From Hymenobacter nitidus (lineage in GTDB: Bacteria > Bacteroidota > Bacteroidia > Cytophagales > Hymenobacteraceae), in NCBI RefSeq assembly GCF_020447315.1, contig NZ_JAJADQ010000002.1, positions 496,001-560,000 of the forward strand: a DNA stretch of 64,000 bases. Reading direction: 5' to 3'. Each line of letters begins with the position of its first letter. The stretch's first letter is position 1. A program made the position numbers and the translations under genes. Below are positions 51,960-61,365 of the stretch, piece after piece. The notes below the pieces were generated by a model that ran no database searches, was not told where the DNA came from, and worked only from the letters and a program-made list of their open reading frames with translations.

Positions 51960-54887
51960 ATGGCCGGTCGTTTTAAAAAACTGACGCTGGACGAGTTTGC
52001 CGCTCTGGTGGACCGCTTCCCCTTCACCCGCCGCATCAATGCCGTGCACATGCACCACACCTGGCGCCCCAACCACAGCCAGTACCGCGGTGAGGCCAGC
52101 ATTGAGGCCATGTGGCGCTTCCACACCCAGACCAACGGCTGGAGCGACATTGCCCAGCACGTCACCATCGGGCCCGACGGCTCCATCTGGACCGGGCGCA
52201 ACTGGAACCAGGCCCCGGCCAGCGCTTCGGGGCACAATGGCAACGGCCAGCTCGGCCCCTTTATGTTCGAAATGGTCGGGGACTTTGACAAAGGCAAGGA
52301 CCCGTTTGGCGGGCGGCAGCGGGAAGCGGCCCTGCACGTGGTGGCCCACATCCTGCGCCGGTTTAATCTGGGAGCCAAAGCCCTGCACTTCCACCGGGAA
52401 ATGTCGACCAAAACCTGCCCCGGCTCCGGCATCGACTACGACAAAACAGTGGCCGACGTGAAGACCATCCTGGCCCGACTTGGGACGCACGCCCTGCCCG
52501 CCCCGGCCGCCGTCGATGGCACGAGCGAGGGCCTCCTGGCGCTGCTGCAGTCCCACTCCGCGCCGGCCGCTGCCCGCGAGGCCATGAGCTTTACCGCCCA
52601 GGAGTCGGAGCCAGCCGAAGAGCAGATGAACCCGCAGGAAGTAGCCATGCTGACCCAGGCAACGGGGGCGCGCGGCGTTTTCGGCCCGGCGCCTTTTCCC
52701 CCGGAAACCGTTGAGCTATTCCGCCGCCACGTTATCAACCTCGATCAGGGCGCTTTCTCCGAGAATGGCGAGTTCAGCACCCGGGCCGCCGACGTGGAAG
52801 CCCTGTTTGACGCGAAGCTGGAACGAGCCCTGCGGGAAGCCCAGGAAGCTCACCGCCCCCTGCAGGTGCTCTTTTATGCGCACGGCGGCCTGGTAGCCGA
52901 GCGCACCGGCCTCGACAGCGCGGCCCGCTACATTCCGTGGTGGGTGCAAAACCACGTGTACCCCATCTACTTCGTGTGGGAAACCGGGCTGGCCGGCACC
53001 CTGGGGGCCCTGCTGCGCGGGCAGCGCCGCCGCGGGGCCACCCGCGACCTGGCCGACCTGACCGACCAGGTGGTGGAAAAAGCGGTGCGGGCGCCGGGCC
53101 GGCCCATCTGGAAAAATATGAAAGACAGCGCCGAGTGGGCCGCCGCCCCCGATGGCGGAGCCGACTTTGCTGCCCGGCAGCTGCTGGGCTTCTGCCAGCG
53201 TCATGCCACGGAACTGGCTAATGGAAACATTCAGCTGCACGCCGTGGGGCACAGCGCCGGCTCTATCTTCCACGCGCACTTCCTGCCCCTGGCCTGGCAG
53301 CTGGGCGTGCCTGCCTTCCGCAGTCTGCACCTGCTGGCCCCGGCCATCCGGGTCGATGAGTTTAAGCGGCGGCTGATGCCACACGTAGGCAACAACATCA
53401 AACAGCTGACCTTCTACACGATGGAAGACCGGCTGGAGCGCGACGACACCTGCGGCGGCATCTACCGCAAATCGTTGCTGTACCTGCTGCACCACGCCCT
53501 CGAATCGGAGCGGGACACGCCGATTCTGGGGCTGGACATGTCCTTGCGCAACGATGCTGAGTTGCGCCGCCTGCTGGGCCTGGAAGGCCAGCCCAACCCG
53601 GCGGTGCAGATTATCTGGTCGCAGACGACCGAGCCCAGCCGGCGCAGCTCCAGCACCAGCACCACCCACGGCGGCTTCGACGACGACGCGGCCACGATGG
53701 AAAGCGTGGCCCGGCGCGTACTCAACCAGGATGATATTGTGGGCTTCCCGCGCAGCCGCTCGGCCCAGGCCCCAGCCGACCCCTGGCAGGAGCCCATAGC
53801 CCTGCCGCCCGCACTGCTGCTGCTGGCCCAGGAGCAGCTGGCCCAACAGCAAACCACTGGTGCCATTGATGCGGCCGGCTCATTTGGGCATGCAGCCGGG
53901 CCCGGAGGCCATGCACCTGCGGCGGGCAACGGCAGCGCCCAGCCAATGGCGGCCGGAACTTCGAATGGCCATCATAAGGCCGATAAAAACAGTAAGCAAA
54001 GTAACGGGAAGCTGAACACGTCGGAAAAAACCGCGGCGGCACCGCGGCGGCGCGCCTTGTGCATCGGCATCGACAACTACCCCGATGCGCCGCTCAACGG
54101 CTGCGTGGCCGATGCCCGCAGCTGGGAAAGCTGGCTGGCGGACGTAGAATTTGAAACCCAACTGCTGGTGAACAGCCAGGCCACCCGCGACACGATTCTG
54201 GACCGGCTCACGGAGCTGATAACCAGTAGTGAGGCCGGCGACATCGTGGTGCTGCAATATGCCGGCCACGGCACCCAGATTGAAGACCGGGACGCCGACG
54301 AGCAGGCCGACGGCAACCCGCACGATACGCTGGATGAGGCCCTCTGCGCCTATGATTACGCCGATGGGGGCCTGATTCTGGACGATGATCTGCGGGCCCT
54401 GTTCGAACAGATTCCGGCCGGCGTCAACGTGACCTGCTTCATGGACTGCTGCCACTCGGAAAGCAATACGCGCAAGCCGCCGATGCTGGGCGCCAAGCCG
54501 GATAAGGAGGCCCGGCGCCGCTACATGCGCCTGCCCGAAAAAGCCCAGACCACGTTTCTGCAGCGCCACCCCCGCCCGGCCCGGCGCGCTACGCGCAGCG
54601 CTCCGGGCGCGGGCGGGCAGAAGGAGTTTCTGCGGGCCATCAACTTTACGGCGTGCAAGGCCGTCGAATTTGCCTACGAGGTCGACGGGCACGGCTTGTT
54701 TACCAGCAAGGTGTTGCCGCTGCTGCAGGAGCAGTCGGCCCTGGAGTGCACCCACCGGCAGTTTATGCAGCAGGTCAACGACGCGTTTGTCGGTATTCCC
54801 TACGAGCAGCACCCCACCATCGACTGCACCGACGAGGCCCAGGACTTTCTACTGCTGCAGTCGTTGCGCCAGCCTCAGGCCCTGTAG
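51960..54887 (+). CDS. Amidase/PGRP-like, alpha/beta hydrolase and metacaspase fusion
   Basis: A 975-residue three-part protein. Residues 25-165 form an N-acetylmuramoyl-L-alanine amidase/PGRP-like domain with zinc ligands His32 (MHHTW), His145 and Cys153 (HREMSTKTCPG), with Lys151 kept but the usual catalytic Tyr (GYH) replaced by Gln66 (IAQHV). Residues 280-550 form an alpha/beta hydrolase with AHGG and nucleophile elbow GHSAGS (Ser432). A Ser/Ala/Gly-rich linker (about 556-695) leads to a caspase-like (C14, metacaspase-type) domain with CIGIDNYPDAPLNGC, His770 (YAGHGTQ) and Cys831 (DCCHS). No signal peptide is seen. The ATG at 51960 is used; a GTG at 51921 is possible. It lies 60 bases before a CHAT-protease gene and is likely co-transcribed. 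Role inferred: a sensor plus lipase plus protease cell-death effector. Confidence 0.88.
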   Translation: MAGRFKKLTLDEFAALVDRFPFTRRINAVHMHHTWRPNHSQYRGEASIEAMWRFHTQTNGWSDIAQHVTIGPDGSIWTGRNWNQAPASASGHNGNGQLGPFMFEMVGDFDKGKDPFGGRQREAALHVVAHILRRFNLGAKALHFHREMSTKTCPGSGIDYDKTVADVKTILARLGTHALPAPAAVDGTSEGLLALLQSHSAPAAAREAMSFTAQESEPAEEQMNPQEVAMLTQATGARGVFGPAPFPPETVELFRRHVINLDQGAFSENGEFSTRAADVEALFDAKLERALREAQEAHRPLQVLFYAHGGLVAERTGLDSAARYIPWWVQNHVYPIYFVWETGLAGTLGALLRGQRRRGATRDLADLTDQVVEKAVRAPGRPIWKNMKDSAEWAAAPDGGADFAARQLLGFCQRHATELANGNIQLHAVGHSAGSIFHAHFLPLAWQLGVPAFRSLHLLAPAIRVDEFKRRLMPHVGNNIKQLTFYTMEDRLERDDTCGGIYRKSLLYLLHHALESERDTPILGLDMSLRNDAELRRLLGLEGQPNPAVQIIWSQTTEPSRRSSSTSTTHGGFDDDAATMESVARRVLNQDDIVGFPRSRSAQAPADPWQEPIALPPALLLLAQEQLAQQQTTGAIDAAGSFGHAAGPGGHAPAAGNGSAQPMAAGTSNGHHKADKNSKQSNGKLNTSEKTAAAPRRRALCIGIDNYPDAPLNGCVADARSWESWLADVEFETQLLVNSQATRDTILDRLTELITSSEAGDIVVLQYAGHGTQIEDRDADEQADGNPHDTLDEALCAYDYADGGLILDDDLRALFEQIPAGVNVTCFMDCCHSESNTRKPPMLGAKPDKEARRRYMRLPEKAQTTFLQRHPRPARRATRSAPGAGGQKEFLRAINFTACKAVEFAYEVDGHGLFTSKVLPLLQEQSALECTHRQFMQQVNDAFVGIPYEQHPTIDCTDEAQDFLLLQSLRQPQAL

Positions 54888-54947
54888 CGCCAAGCCCCGG
54901 GCCGGCGGCTTCGGCCCCCGGACGCCTGTGAACCCCTTATTCTTATT

Positions 54948-57900
54948 ATGATGCCTGCTACCCCTATCAATCCGGCCTGGCCCCAGCTCCTGCTCGACCT
55001 GTGCCAGCTGGCCGAAACACCGGCGGAGCACAACCTGCCCCCCGATCTGCAGGCCAAGCGCGACAGATTATGGGCGTATTATGGCAAAAGGGAGTACAAG
55101 ATCCTGCTGGAGCTTATCCACAAGAATGAGCTGCTGAAGCCGTTGGAGCCGGGGGTACCGGGGCACGCTGTCCGGGGCAGCCTGGTGCTCATCCCGGACT
55201 TTATGGGCTCGGAGCTGAGCGTCAACGGCAAGCCGGTCTGGCTTGACCTGCAGGCCATTACCCAGGGCCTGCAGGGGTTGAAAGTGTACCACGACGTGGA
55301 CAAGGGCAAGGAAACCGACCGGCCCGACCCGCTGCCGCAGGTAACCGTGACTGGGCCGAGTCTGCGGCTCTATACCCGGGCCGTGCTGACGCTGGCCCGC
55401 TACTGGGACGTGCACATCTTTGCCTACGACTGGCGCCAGAGCATGGACACCGGGGCCAATGCGCTGGCCGCCTTTCTGGATAAGCAGCACCTGAGCGCGG
55501 GCCCGCTGCGCCTGGTGGCCCACGGCTCGGGCGGGCTGCTGGCCCGGCGCTTCGTGCAGCTGCACCCCACCCGGTGGTACCCGGGCTACGGGGCCGCTCA
55601 GGTCAACCGCCTCGTGCTGGTGGGCACGCCCAACGAGGGTACCTACTGGGCCGTGCAGCTGCTATCCGGCACCGATAAGATGGTGCGCTGGCTCGACAAG
55701 CTCGATCTGGCCAACAGCCTGCCCCAGGTGCTGCGCATTCTCAACTCGTTTCCGGCCACCTACGAGCTGCTGCCGCCCCGCCACGCGCTGGAAGGTGCCG
55801 CCCAGGAAATCTACGAGCGGGGCACCTGGGTACCGCTGCCGGTGCGCAAGCACCTGCTGAAAAAGGCCCAAGACTTCCACAAAAACCTGCGCGACAAAGA
55901 CCAGCCCGCCTCTCTCGACCCGGCCAGCATGGTTGCCGTCATGGGCTGCAACCAAGCCACTATTTTCAAGCTGGAAACCGTTTCGCCGGGCGAATTCCGC
56001 TACCAGGAAACCATGAACGGCGACGGGCGGGTGGCTTTCCGGCCGGTTTCGGCCCAAGGCGGCCCGCCGGCTGCCCCGGCCGAGCCCGTGCTGCCCACCT
56101 ACTACATCGACGAAACCCACGGCAGCCTGCTCGCCAACCCTCTGGTGCTGAAATCCGTCGACGAAATCTTCCGCAACCAGCGCACCGCTACCCTGCCGGC
56201 CCGCCCCATCGTGACGCGCACCTTCGCCCAGCGCGAAAAGTTCTGGCACCGCCCCATCGGCGAGGATATAGCCGGCTCTGCCCTCGAGTACCTGGCGGAG
56301 CGCCACAGCCCAGGCCGGAGCCACCCCGGGCCGCCGGACACGCGGGAGGAATACCTGGCCGCCGAGGAAACCCTGGTGCGCGCCGCCGCCGGCGAGGCCA
56401 ACCCCACCCAGCGCCTCGACACGCTGACCCGGGACACCGGCCGGACCACCGAGCAGCACAAGAAAATTACGCTGCGGGTCCTGCAGCAGAACATTTGTGA
56501 GGTCGATACCGACCTGCTGATGATAGGCCGCTACGTGGGCGCCCCGCTGACCAACCGGTTTCTGGAGCTGGACGTGGCCCTGGACTCCTGGATTGGGCGT
56601 GCCATCGACCGGGGCCTGCTCAGTGGGGAGCTGGGCAAAGCCTTCTACCTGCCGCGCCCGGCCACGGCAGGCATGGACCAGAAGGTTAAGGCCCGGGCTA
56701 TGCTGCTGCTGGGCATGGGCGAGGAAGGCCGCTACTCCCACCACGACCTGCGTTTTCTGATGAGCAATGCCAGCTTTATGGCCGCCTCGCTGGGAATCCG
56801 CCGGTTTACGGCCGTGGTGCTGGGCACCCGGGGCCGGGGCGGGCGGGGCAGCCTGAGCGAAACCGGGGCCCTACTCAGCTTTATCCAGGGGGTAGCCGAG
56901 GGCCTGGACCGCTGCGGCCCCACCACTACCGACGTGCAGGCCCTGGACATCACCCTGCTGGCCCGCGACGAGGCCCAGTGCAAATGCCAGGTCGAGTTTT
57001 TTGAGCAGGCCCGGGCCACTGGCAATACGCTGGTGCCGGGCCTGGAGCTTGACTTTCAGGGCGGCCAGTGCCTCCCCGCGGCAGCCCCACGGGCCGCCAG
57101 GCCGCCCAAACCGCCCAAAGACGACCCGCCCGGCGACCTGCCCGAGCGCAAATGGGGGCCGCGCATTACTATCGAGCAGGAAGGCACGCGCTACCGCTTC
57201 ACCGCCCTGATTGACGGGGCTGTTATTCCGGTGCGGGAACTGGACGTGCAACCCTACTTTCCCAGCACGCTGCCCGGCCGCCTGATGGAGTCCCAGATGC
57301 TGCGCGAACAGGAAACCTACGGCGAGCTGATGTCGACGCTGCTGTTTCCGCTCGATTTTCAGGATTATTTCGACGAGCCCCTGACTTTCGTGCTGGATAG
57401 CAACACGGCCGGGCTGCCCTGGGAAATGGCCTGCTTTGCCCAGATGCAAAACCGGCTGGCCACCGAGGGTACGCCCCACAGCACCCGCAAATCCTTGAGC
57501 CGGGAAATGCAGCTGGCTCGCCAGTTTCGCACAATGCTCTCACCCAAGCCCGGCATTCCGCCGCCGCGCAACCACAGCCTGCGCATTCTCATTATTGCCG
57601 ATCCGGCCCCCGAGCCGCATCTGCAGCTGCCCGGTGCCCGGCGCGAAGGCCGGGCCGTGGTGGATATTCTGAGCACCGTGAAAGCCTACATGAACGCCCA
57701 GTCCAATGCGGCCATCAAGCTGGACGTGGTGGAGCGGATTGGCGAAGCCGAGTGCGACTTTCTGGAGATTATGGCCCTGATTCTGAACGGCAGCTTTGAT
57801 GTTATTCACTTCGCCGGCCACGGCGTCTTCGACCCCAAAGACCCCACGCAGCAAGGCTGGGTGTTTGGCCAGGGCCGGGTGCTAACCGCCCGCGAGATCT

Positions 57901-58310
57901 TCCGGGCCCGGCACGTACCCCGCCTGGTGTTTGCCAATGCCTGCTTTTCCTCGGTGGTGCGCAAGCAGCCCGCTTTCGTGGCCGATAGTCTGAATGGCAG
58001 CCTGGCGGGCATTGCCGAAGCTTTTTTCGAGCGGGGCGTGCGCAACTACCTCGGCACGGGCTGGCCCGTGAACGACGAGCAGGCCTTGACTTTCGCCCGC
58101 GAGTTTTACGCCCAGGTGCTGGTCAAGCAAAGCGCCGAGAGTCTGCTGGAAGGAGTAGCGCCCGGCTATGCCGATAAAAAGGAAAAGCACGCCACGCTGG
58201 GGCAGGCCATTGCCGCCGCACGCAACGCCATTTATAACGGGGGCGGCTCTACCTGGGGCGCCTACCAGCACTACGGCCAGGCCACCGACTACCTGCTGTA
58301 CTGGCGCTGA
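54948..58310 (+). CDS. LCAT-like lipase, M17-N-like and CHAT protease fusion
   Basis: A 1120-residue protein. Residues 70-400 resemble the lecithin:cholesterol acyltransferase-like alpha/beta hydrolases (VLIPDFMGSELSVNGKPVWLD; nucleophile elbow AHGSGG with Ser194; VGTPNEGTYW). Residues about 505-690 resemble the N-terminal (macro-like) domain of leucyl aminopeptidase M17 (VDTDLLMIGRYVGAPLTNRFLELDVALDSWI ... KVKARAMLLLGMGEEGRY). After a Pro-rich linker, residues 740-1120 are a CHAT protease domain (LTFVLDSNTAGLPWEMACF, His958 in FAGHG, Cys999 in ANACFSS, YLGTGWPVNDEQA). Catalytic dyads of both lipase and CHAT appear intact. Start ATG at 54948 (ATGATG). It pairs with the upstream metacaspase fusion. 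I do not recognise the combination as a described system. Confidence 0.87.
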   Translation: MMPATPINPAWPQLLLDLCQLAETPAEHNLPPDLQAKRDRLWAYYGKREYKILLELIHKNELLKPLEPGVPGHAVRGSLVLIPDFMGSELSVNGKPVWLDLQAITQGLQGLKVYHDVDKGKETDRPDPLPQVTVTGPSLRLYTRAVLTLARYWDVHIFAYDWRQSMDTGANALAAFLDKQHLSAGPLRLVAHGSGGLLARRFVQLHPTRWYPGYGAAQVNRLVLVGTPNEGTYWAVQLLSGTDKMVRWLDKLDLANSLPQVLRILNSFPATYELLPPRHALEGAAQEIYERGTWVPLPVRKHLLKKAQDFHKNLRDKDQPASLDPASMVAVMGCNQATIFKLETVSPGEFRYQETMNGDGRVAFRPVSAQGGPPAAPAEPVLPTYYIDETHGSLLANPLVLKSVDEIFRNQRTATLPARPIVTRTFAQREKFWHRPIGEDIAGSALEYLAERHSPGRSHPGPPDTREEYLAAEETLVRAAAGEANPTQRLDTLTRDTGRTTEQHKKITLRVLQQNICEVDTDLLMIGRYVGAPLTNRFLELDVALDSWIGRAIDRGLLSGELGKAFYLPRPATAGMDQKVKARAMLLLGMGEEGRYSHHDLRFLMSNASFMAASLGIRRFTAVVLGTRGRGGRGSLSETGALLSFIQGVAEGLDRCGPTTTDVQALDITLLARDEAQCKCQVEFFEQARATGNTLVPGLELDFQGGQCLPAAAPRAARPPKPPKDDPPGDLPERKWGPRITIEQEGTRYRFTALIDGAVIPVRELDVQPYFPSTLPGRLMESQMLREQETYGELMSTLLFPLDFQDYFDEPLTFVLDSNTAGLPWEMACFAQMQNRLATEGTPHSTRKSLSREMQLARQFRTMLSPKPGIPPPRNHSLRILIIADPAPEPHLQLPGARREGRAVVDILSTVKAYMNAQSNAAIKLDVVERIGEAECDFLEIMALILNGSFDVIHFAGHGVFDPKDPTQQGWVFGQGRVLTAREIFRARHVPRLVFANACFSSVVRKQPAFVADSLNGSLAGIAEAFFERGVRNYLGTGWPVNDEQALTFAREFYAQVLVKQSAESLLEGVAPGYADKKEKHATLGQAIAAARNAIYNGGGSTWGAYQHYGQATDYLLYWR

Positions 58311-58599
58311 GCCCCAGGTAGTACCGTAGCACCACTTTCCGGCAGAGCAGTTTCTCCCTGTTGTGGAGTAGACCGTTCCGCCGGGAAGTGGCATTTTTGT
58401 GCACACTCATTTCTCAGCGGCACTAAGACAACAGCCAAATACACGGTGTAAATCACTTAAAATCAGAATTTTATTTATCGTATTTGGTAGTAGACAGAAA
58501 AATCTACCCAAAATGCGCTGGCTCAGGCAACCCCGGCCGCCCCGGCCGCATCTACCCCGCCAAAGCCCCTTCTATCGTTCGACTCTACCCCGCTTTCCT

Positions 58600-59175
58600 G
58601 TGACTGACGCCGACCTGATTGCTGCGTGCCGCCAAGGCAGTGGCCGTGCCCAGAAGCTGCTCTACGAGCGGTTTGCGGGCATGATGCTGGGCGTGTGCAT
58701 CCGGTATCTGCGCCGCCGCGAAGACGCGGAGGAAGCTATGCTGGGCGGGTTCGCCAAAGTATTCCGGGCCCTGGACCAGTACCGGCACGAGGGCAGCTTC
58801 GAGGGCTGGATTCGCCGGATTATGGTGAACGAGGCCCTGGGTCAGCTGCGCCGCAAGGAGCCCCTGCACCTGGCCATCGACGATATGGTAACCGACGTGC
58901 CGGCCACGGCCGCCGAAGCCGAAAGCAACCTGAACGCGGCCGACCTGCTGGCCCTGCTGGCCGACCTGCCGGCCGGCTACCGCACCGTGTTCAACCTGTA
59001 TGCCCTGGAAGGCTATTCCCACCCCGAAATTGCCGAGCTGCTGGGCATTTCCGAGGGTACTTCCAAATCGCAGCTCAGCAAGGCCCGCGCCATGCTGCAG
59101 CGCCGCCTGGCAGCCGCCAGCCTGAGCGCTTCCACCTCCTCACCGAAAGAATATTATGCAACCGGAAGATATTGA
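58600..59175 (+). CDS. ECF-type RNA polymerase sigma factor
   Basis: A sigma-70 family (ECF) factor of about 191 residues from the GTG at 58600 (VTDADLIAACRQGSGRAQKLLYERFAG). Region 2 includes MMLGVCIRYLRRREDAEEAMLGGFAKVFRALDQYRHEGSFEGWIRRIMVNEAL and region 4 includes LADLPAGYRTVFNLYALEGYSHPEIAELLGISEGTSKSQLSKARAML. Family members begin at this point; earlier in-frame starts (ATG at 58513 or 58399) would add a Pro/Arg-rich stretch. Its 3' end overlaps the next gene by 20 bases, a typical sigma/anti-sigma coupling. Confidence 0.92.
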   Translation: MTDADLIAACRQGSGRAQKLLYERFAGMMLGVCIRYLRRREDAEEAMLGGFAKVFRALDQYRHEGSFEGWIRRIMVNEALGQLRRKEPLHLAIDDMVTDVPATAAEAESNLNAADLLALLADLPAGYRTVFNLYALEGYSHPEIAELLGISEGTSKSQLSKARAMLQRRLAAASLSASTSSPKEYYATGRY

Positions 59176-60031
59176 TAAGCTGTTCCGCGACCAGCTTCAG
59201 CACCACGCTCCCGCGCCCCCGGCCTACCTCTGGGACCAGCTGGAAGAGGAAATCCATCCGGCCAAAAAGCGCCCGGCCCTGTGGCTCTACGCCGCCGCGG
59301 CCATGATTGCCCTGCTTATTGTGGCGGGCGGCGGCTGGCTGCTGCGCACCAACAACGTGGGCTCTGTAAGCGGCACGCTGGCTACCACCACGGGCGCGGC
59401 CACTGCTGTGAACCCCACCGGTCCGGCCGCCGCTGGCCCCGCAAAAAAATCTGCTGCCACCCAGGCAACCGCCGATACGGCGTTTCCATCTAGCCGCTTA
59501 GAAGACCCAACCACTGCTTCGGCCGTGGCTGCCGCTCCGGCCAAGGCTCCTGCTGCTGCCGCTGAGCCGCTCACCCGCACAGCAGATCGGCAGCCGCTTA
59601 CGAGCCCAGGGGCTTCTTCGGGTAAGCAAACGGTAGTGGCGCAGGCCACTCCTACCAAAGCTACCGCCAACCGCCCGGCGCCGGTACCAGCCCTGGCAGT
59701 GGGCCCGCCTGCTCCCTCGCCGGTTGCGGTGCTTCCGGAGCACCGGGCAGCTCAGGAAGTAGCGGCCGTAGCTTCCTCACCCGCCTCACCCGCCCCCACG
59801 GGCGCTATCGAAGTAGAAGTGCACCGCGGCACCGATACGCCGGTAGTAGTAGCCGCCGCGGACGCGCAGCCTGGCTACAAGTCGGATTCTCACCTGAAAA
59901 ACCTGTTCCACAAGGCGAAAACGGCCGTGAAAGACGGCCGCGTGAAGCTGCCCAAAGTCGAGTTGCCGGAAACGGTAACCGTTCAGGTCAACGTGTTCAA
60001 TCACTCGGCCACCAAAGTCATCCAACTCTGA
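59156..60031 (+). CDS. Membrane protein, probable anti-sigma factor
   Basis: A 291-residue protein overlapping the sigma gene. A short cytosolic part (MQPEDIDKLFRDQLQHHAPAPPAYLWDQLEEEIHPAKKRP) is followed by a membrane helix (ALWLYAAAAMIALLIVAGGGWLL) and a long Ala/Thr/Pro-rich periplasmic region that ends in a conserved-looking KAKTAVKDGRVKLPKVELPETVTVQVNVFN. The FRD.L..H....P..LWD..E start is seen in Bacteroidota sigma-linked inner-membrane proteins. Binding to the sigma factor is inferred from position and topology. Confidence 0.75.
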   Translation: MQPEDIDKLFRDQLQHHAPAPPAYLWDQLEEEIHPAKKRPALWLYAAAAMIALLIVAGGGWLLRTNNVGSVSGTLATTTGAATAVNPTGPAAAGPAKKSAATQATADTAFPSSRLEDPTTASAVAAAPAKAPAAAAEPLTRTADRQPLTSPGASSGKQTVVAQATPTKATANRPAPVPALAVGPPAPSPVAVLPEHRAAQEVAAVASSPASPAPTGAIEVEVHRGTDTPVVVAAADAQPGYKSDSHLKNLFHKAKTAVKDGRVKLPKVELPETVTVQVNVFNHSATKVIQL

Positions 60032-60051
60032 GATTTTCAACTCCTACAGTC

Positions 60052-61206
60052 ATGAAACGTTTATCCTCCCTGTTGGCGCTGCTGCTGCTGACAGTTCTGG
60101 CCGCTCCCTCCCGCTCCCAGGCGGCCAGCCAGCCCGTCAACGACGATACCATCGTGGTGAAATTGCCCAACCAGGCCACCATGACGCTCTATACCAAGAA
60201 CAAGGAACAGCTGCGTGAGCTGCGCACCTACCGCCTCGACACGCTGATGGCCCTGCTGGACCGCTACATTCAGCAGGCCGAGCTGGCCAGCAAAAACGCC
60301 GGCAACAGCCCCGTGACCATGGAGTTTTACCCCGCCAAGGACCGGCCCGGCACCCAGGCCCCCGAGCAGATCCGGATAACGGTGCGCAACGAAGAGCCCA
60401 CCTCGAAAGTGGCCGTGAAGGGCTATAAGTTCGGGCAGGTATTCAGCGTGACGGTGAAGGAAGGCGCCAAGAATGGCGACAAGAAGGAAGACGACGAGGT
60501 TTCTATCAACATCGGCCGCGACAAGACGCACCACGGTGACTCGCTGCGTACGGCGGCCCGCCTGGCTAAGCGTGAGGAGCGCGCCAACCGCGCCGTGCAC
60601 AGCGACTTCTCCGTGGATCTGGGCCTGAACGCGCTGACCAACCGCTCGGGGCTGGCCGAGGAGCAATTCGACCTGAAGCCCACCGGCTCGCGCTACGTCA
60701 GCCTGAACTGGCACTACGACGTGCGGCTGGGTGGCCGCCGCAGCCCGCTGTATCTGATGCTGGGTCCCGAACTGGCCTTCAACAACTACATGTTCGACAA
60801 AAACCGCCGCCTGTTTCCCACCGACACCCGCACCTTCATCGTGCAGGAGCCGGACCTGAACCTGGAGAAAAGCAAGCTGGCTACCACCGTCATCAACATG
60901 CCGCTGCTGATGAAGCTCGACTTCCAGGACAAAAGCGGGCGTGATGCGTTCCGCATCGGGGCGGGCGGCTTTGCCGGCTACCGCTTAGCCAGCCACACCA
61001 AGATTAAGTACGAAGCCGAAGGCAACACCCGCAAAGACAAAGACCGGGGCAACTTCAACCTGGAAGACTTTCAGTACGGCGTGCAGGGCCTCATCGGCGT
61101 CCGCGGCATCGACCTGTTCGTGAAGTACAACATGAACGAGCTGTTCAAAAACAACCGCGGCCCCCAGGCCCAGACCATCAGCTTCGGCTTCTCCCTTATC
61201 GACTAA
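60052..61206 (+). CDS. Outer-membrane beta-barrel protein
   Basis: A 384-residue exported protein. Signal peptide MKRLSSLLALLLLTVLAAPSRSQA, an N-terminal periplasmic part with a charged stretch (KEGAKNGDKKEDDEVSINIG), and a C-terminal barrel with alternating strands (YVSLNWHYDVRLGG, LYLMLGPELAFNNYMF, FRIGAGGFAGYRLASH, GVQGLIGVRGIDLFVKYNMNELF) that ends in QTISFGFSLID, like a barrel-closing strand. It follows the anti-sigma gene by 20 bases, so it is the third gene of that operon and may be its target. It ends in a strong terminator. Confidence 0.85.
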   Translation: MKRLSSLLALLLLTVLAAPSRSQAASQPVNDDTIVVKLPNQATMTLYTKNKEQLRELRTYRLDTLMALLDRYIQQAELASKNAGNSPVTMEFYPAKDRPGTQAPEQIRITVRNEEPTSKVAVKGYKFGQVFSVTVKEGAKNGDKKEDDEVSINIGRDKTHHGDSLRTAARLAKREERANRAVHSDFSVDLGLNALTNRSGLAEEQFDLKPTGSRYVSLNWHYDVRLGGRRSPLYLMLGPELAFNNYMFDKNRRLFPTDTRTFIVQEPDLNLEKSKLATTVINMPLLMKLDFQDKSGRDAFRIGAGGFAGYRLASHTKIKYEAEGNTRKDKDRGNFNLEDFQYGVQGLIGVRGIDLFVKYNMNELFKNNRGPQAQTISFGFSLID

Positions 61207-61223
61207 GCTGCTGATTGTAAGCA

Positions 61224-61269
61224 AGCACAACGGCCCGGCGGAAAATTTCTGCCGGGCCGTTGTGCTCTT
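61224..61269 (+). terminator. Intrinsic terminator of the sigma operon
   Basis: A 16-bp stem (61224-61239 with 61251-61266) with an 11-base loop, followed by CTTT. It lies 17 bases after the barrel gene stop. Confidence 0.8.
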
Positions 61270-61365
61270 TAGCTGACCGTCAGGCTACGCCTGCTCATCT
61301 CATTTACCCGCCAGAGGCAGCACGCTGCTCGACATGAGAATCTGATACTGTCGGTTACTACGCCC

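Noticed and set aside
58399..58599. N-terminal extension of the sigma factor
   Set aside because: The additional residues are Pro/Arg-rich and absent from ECF factors, which begin at about the GTG at 58600.
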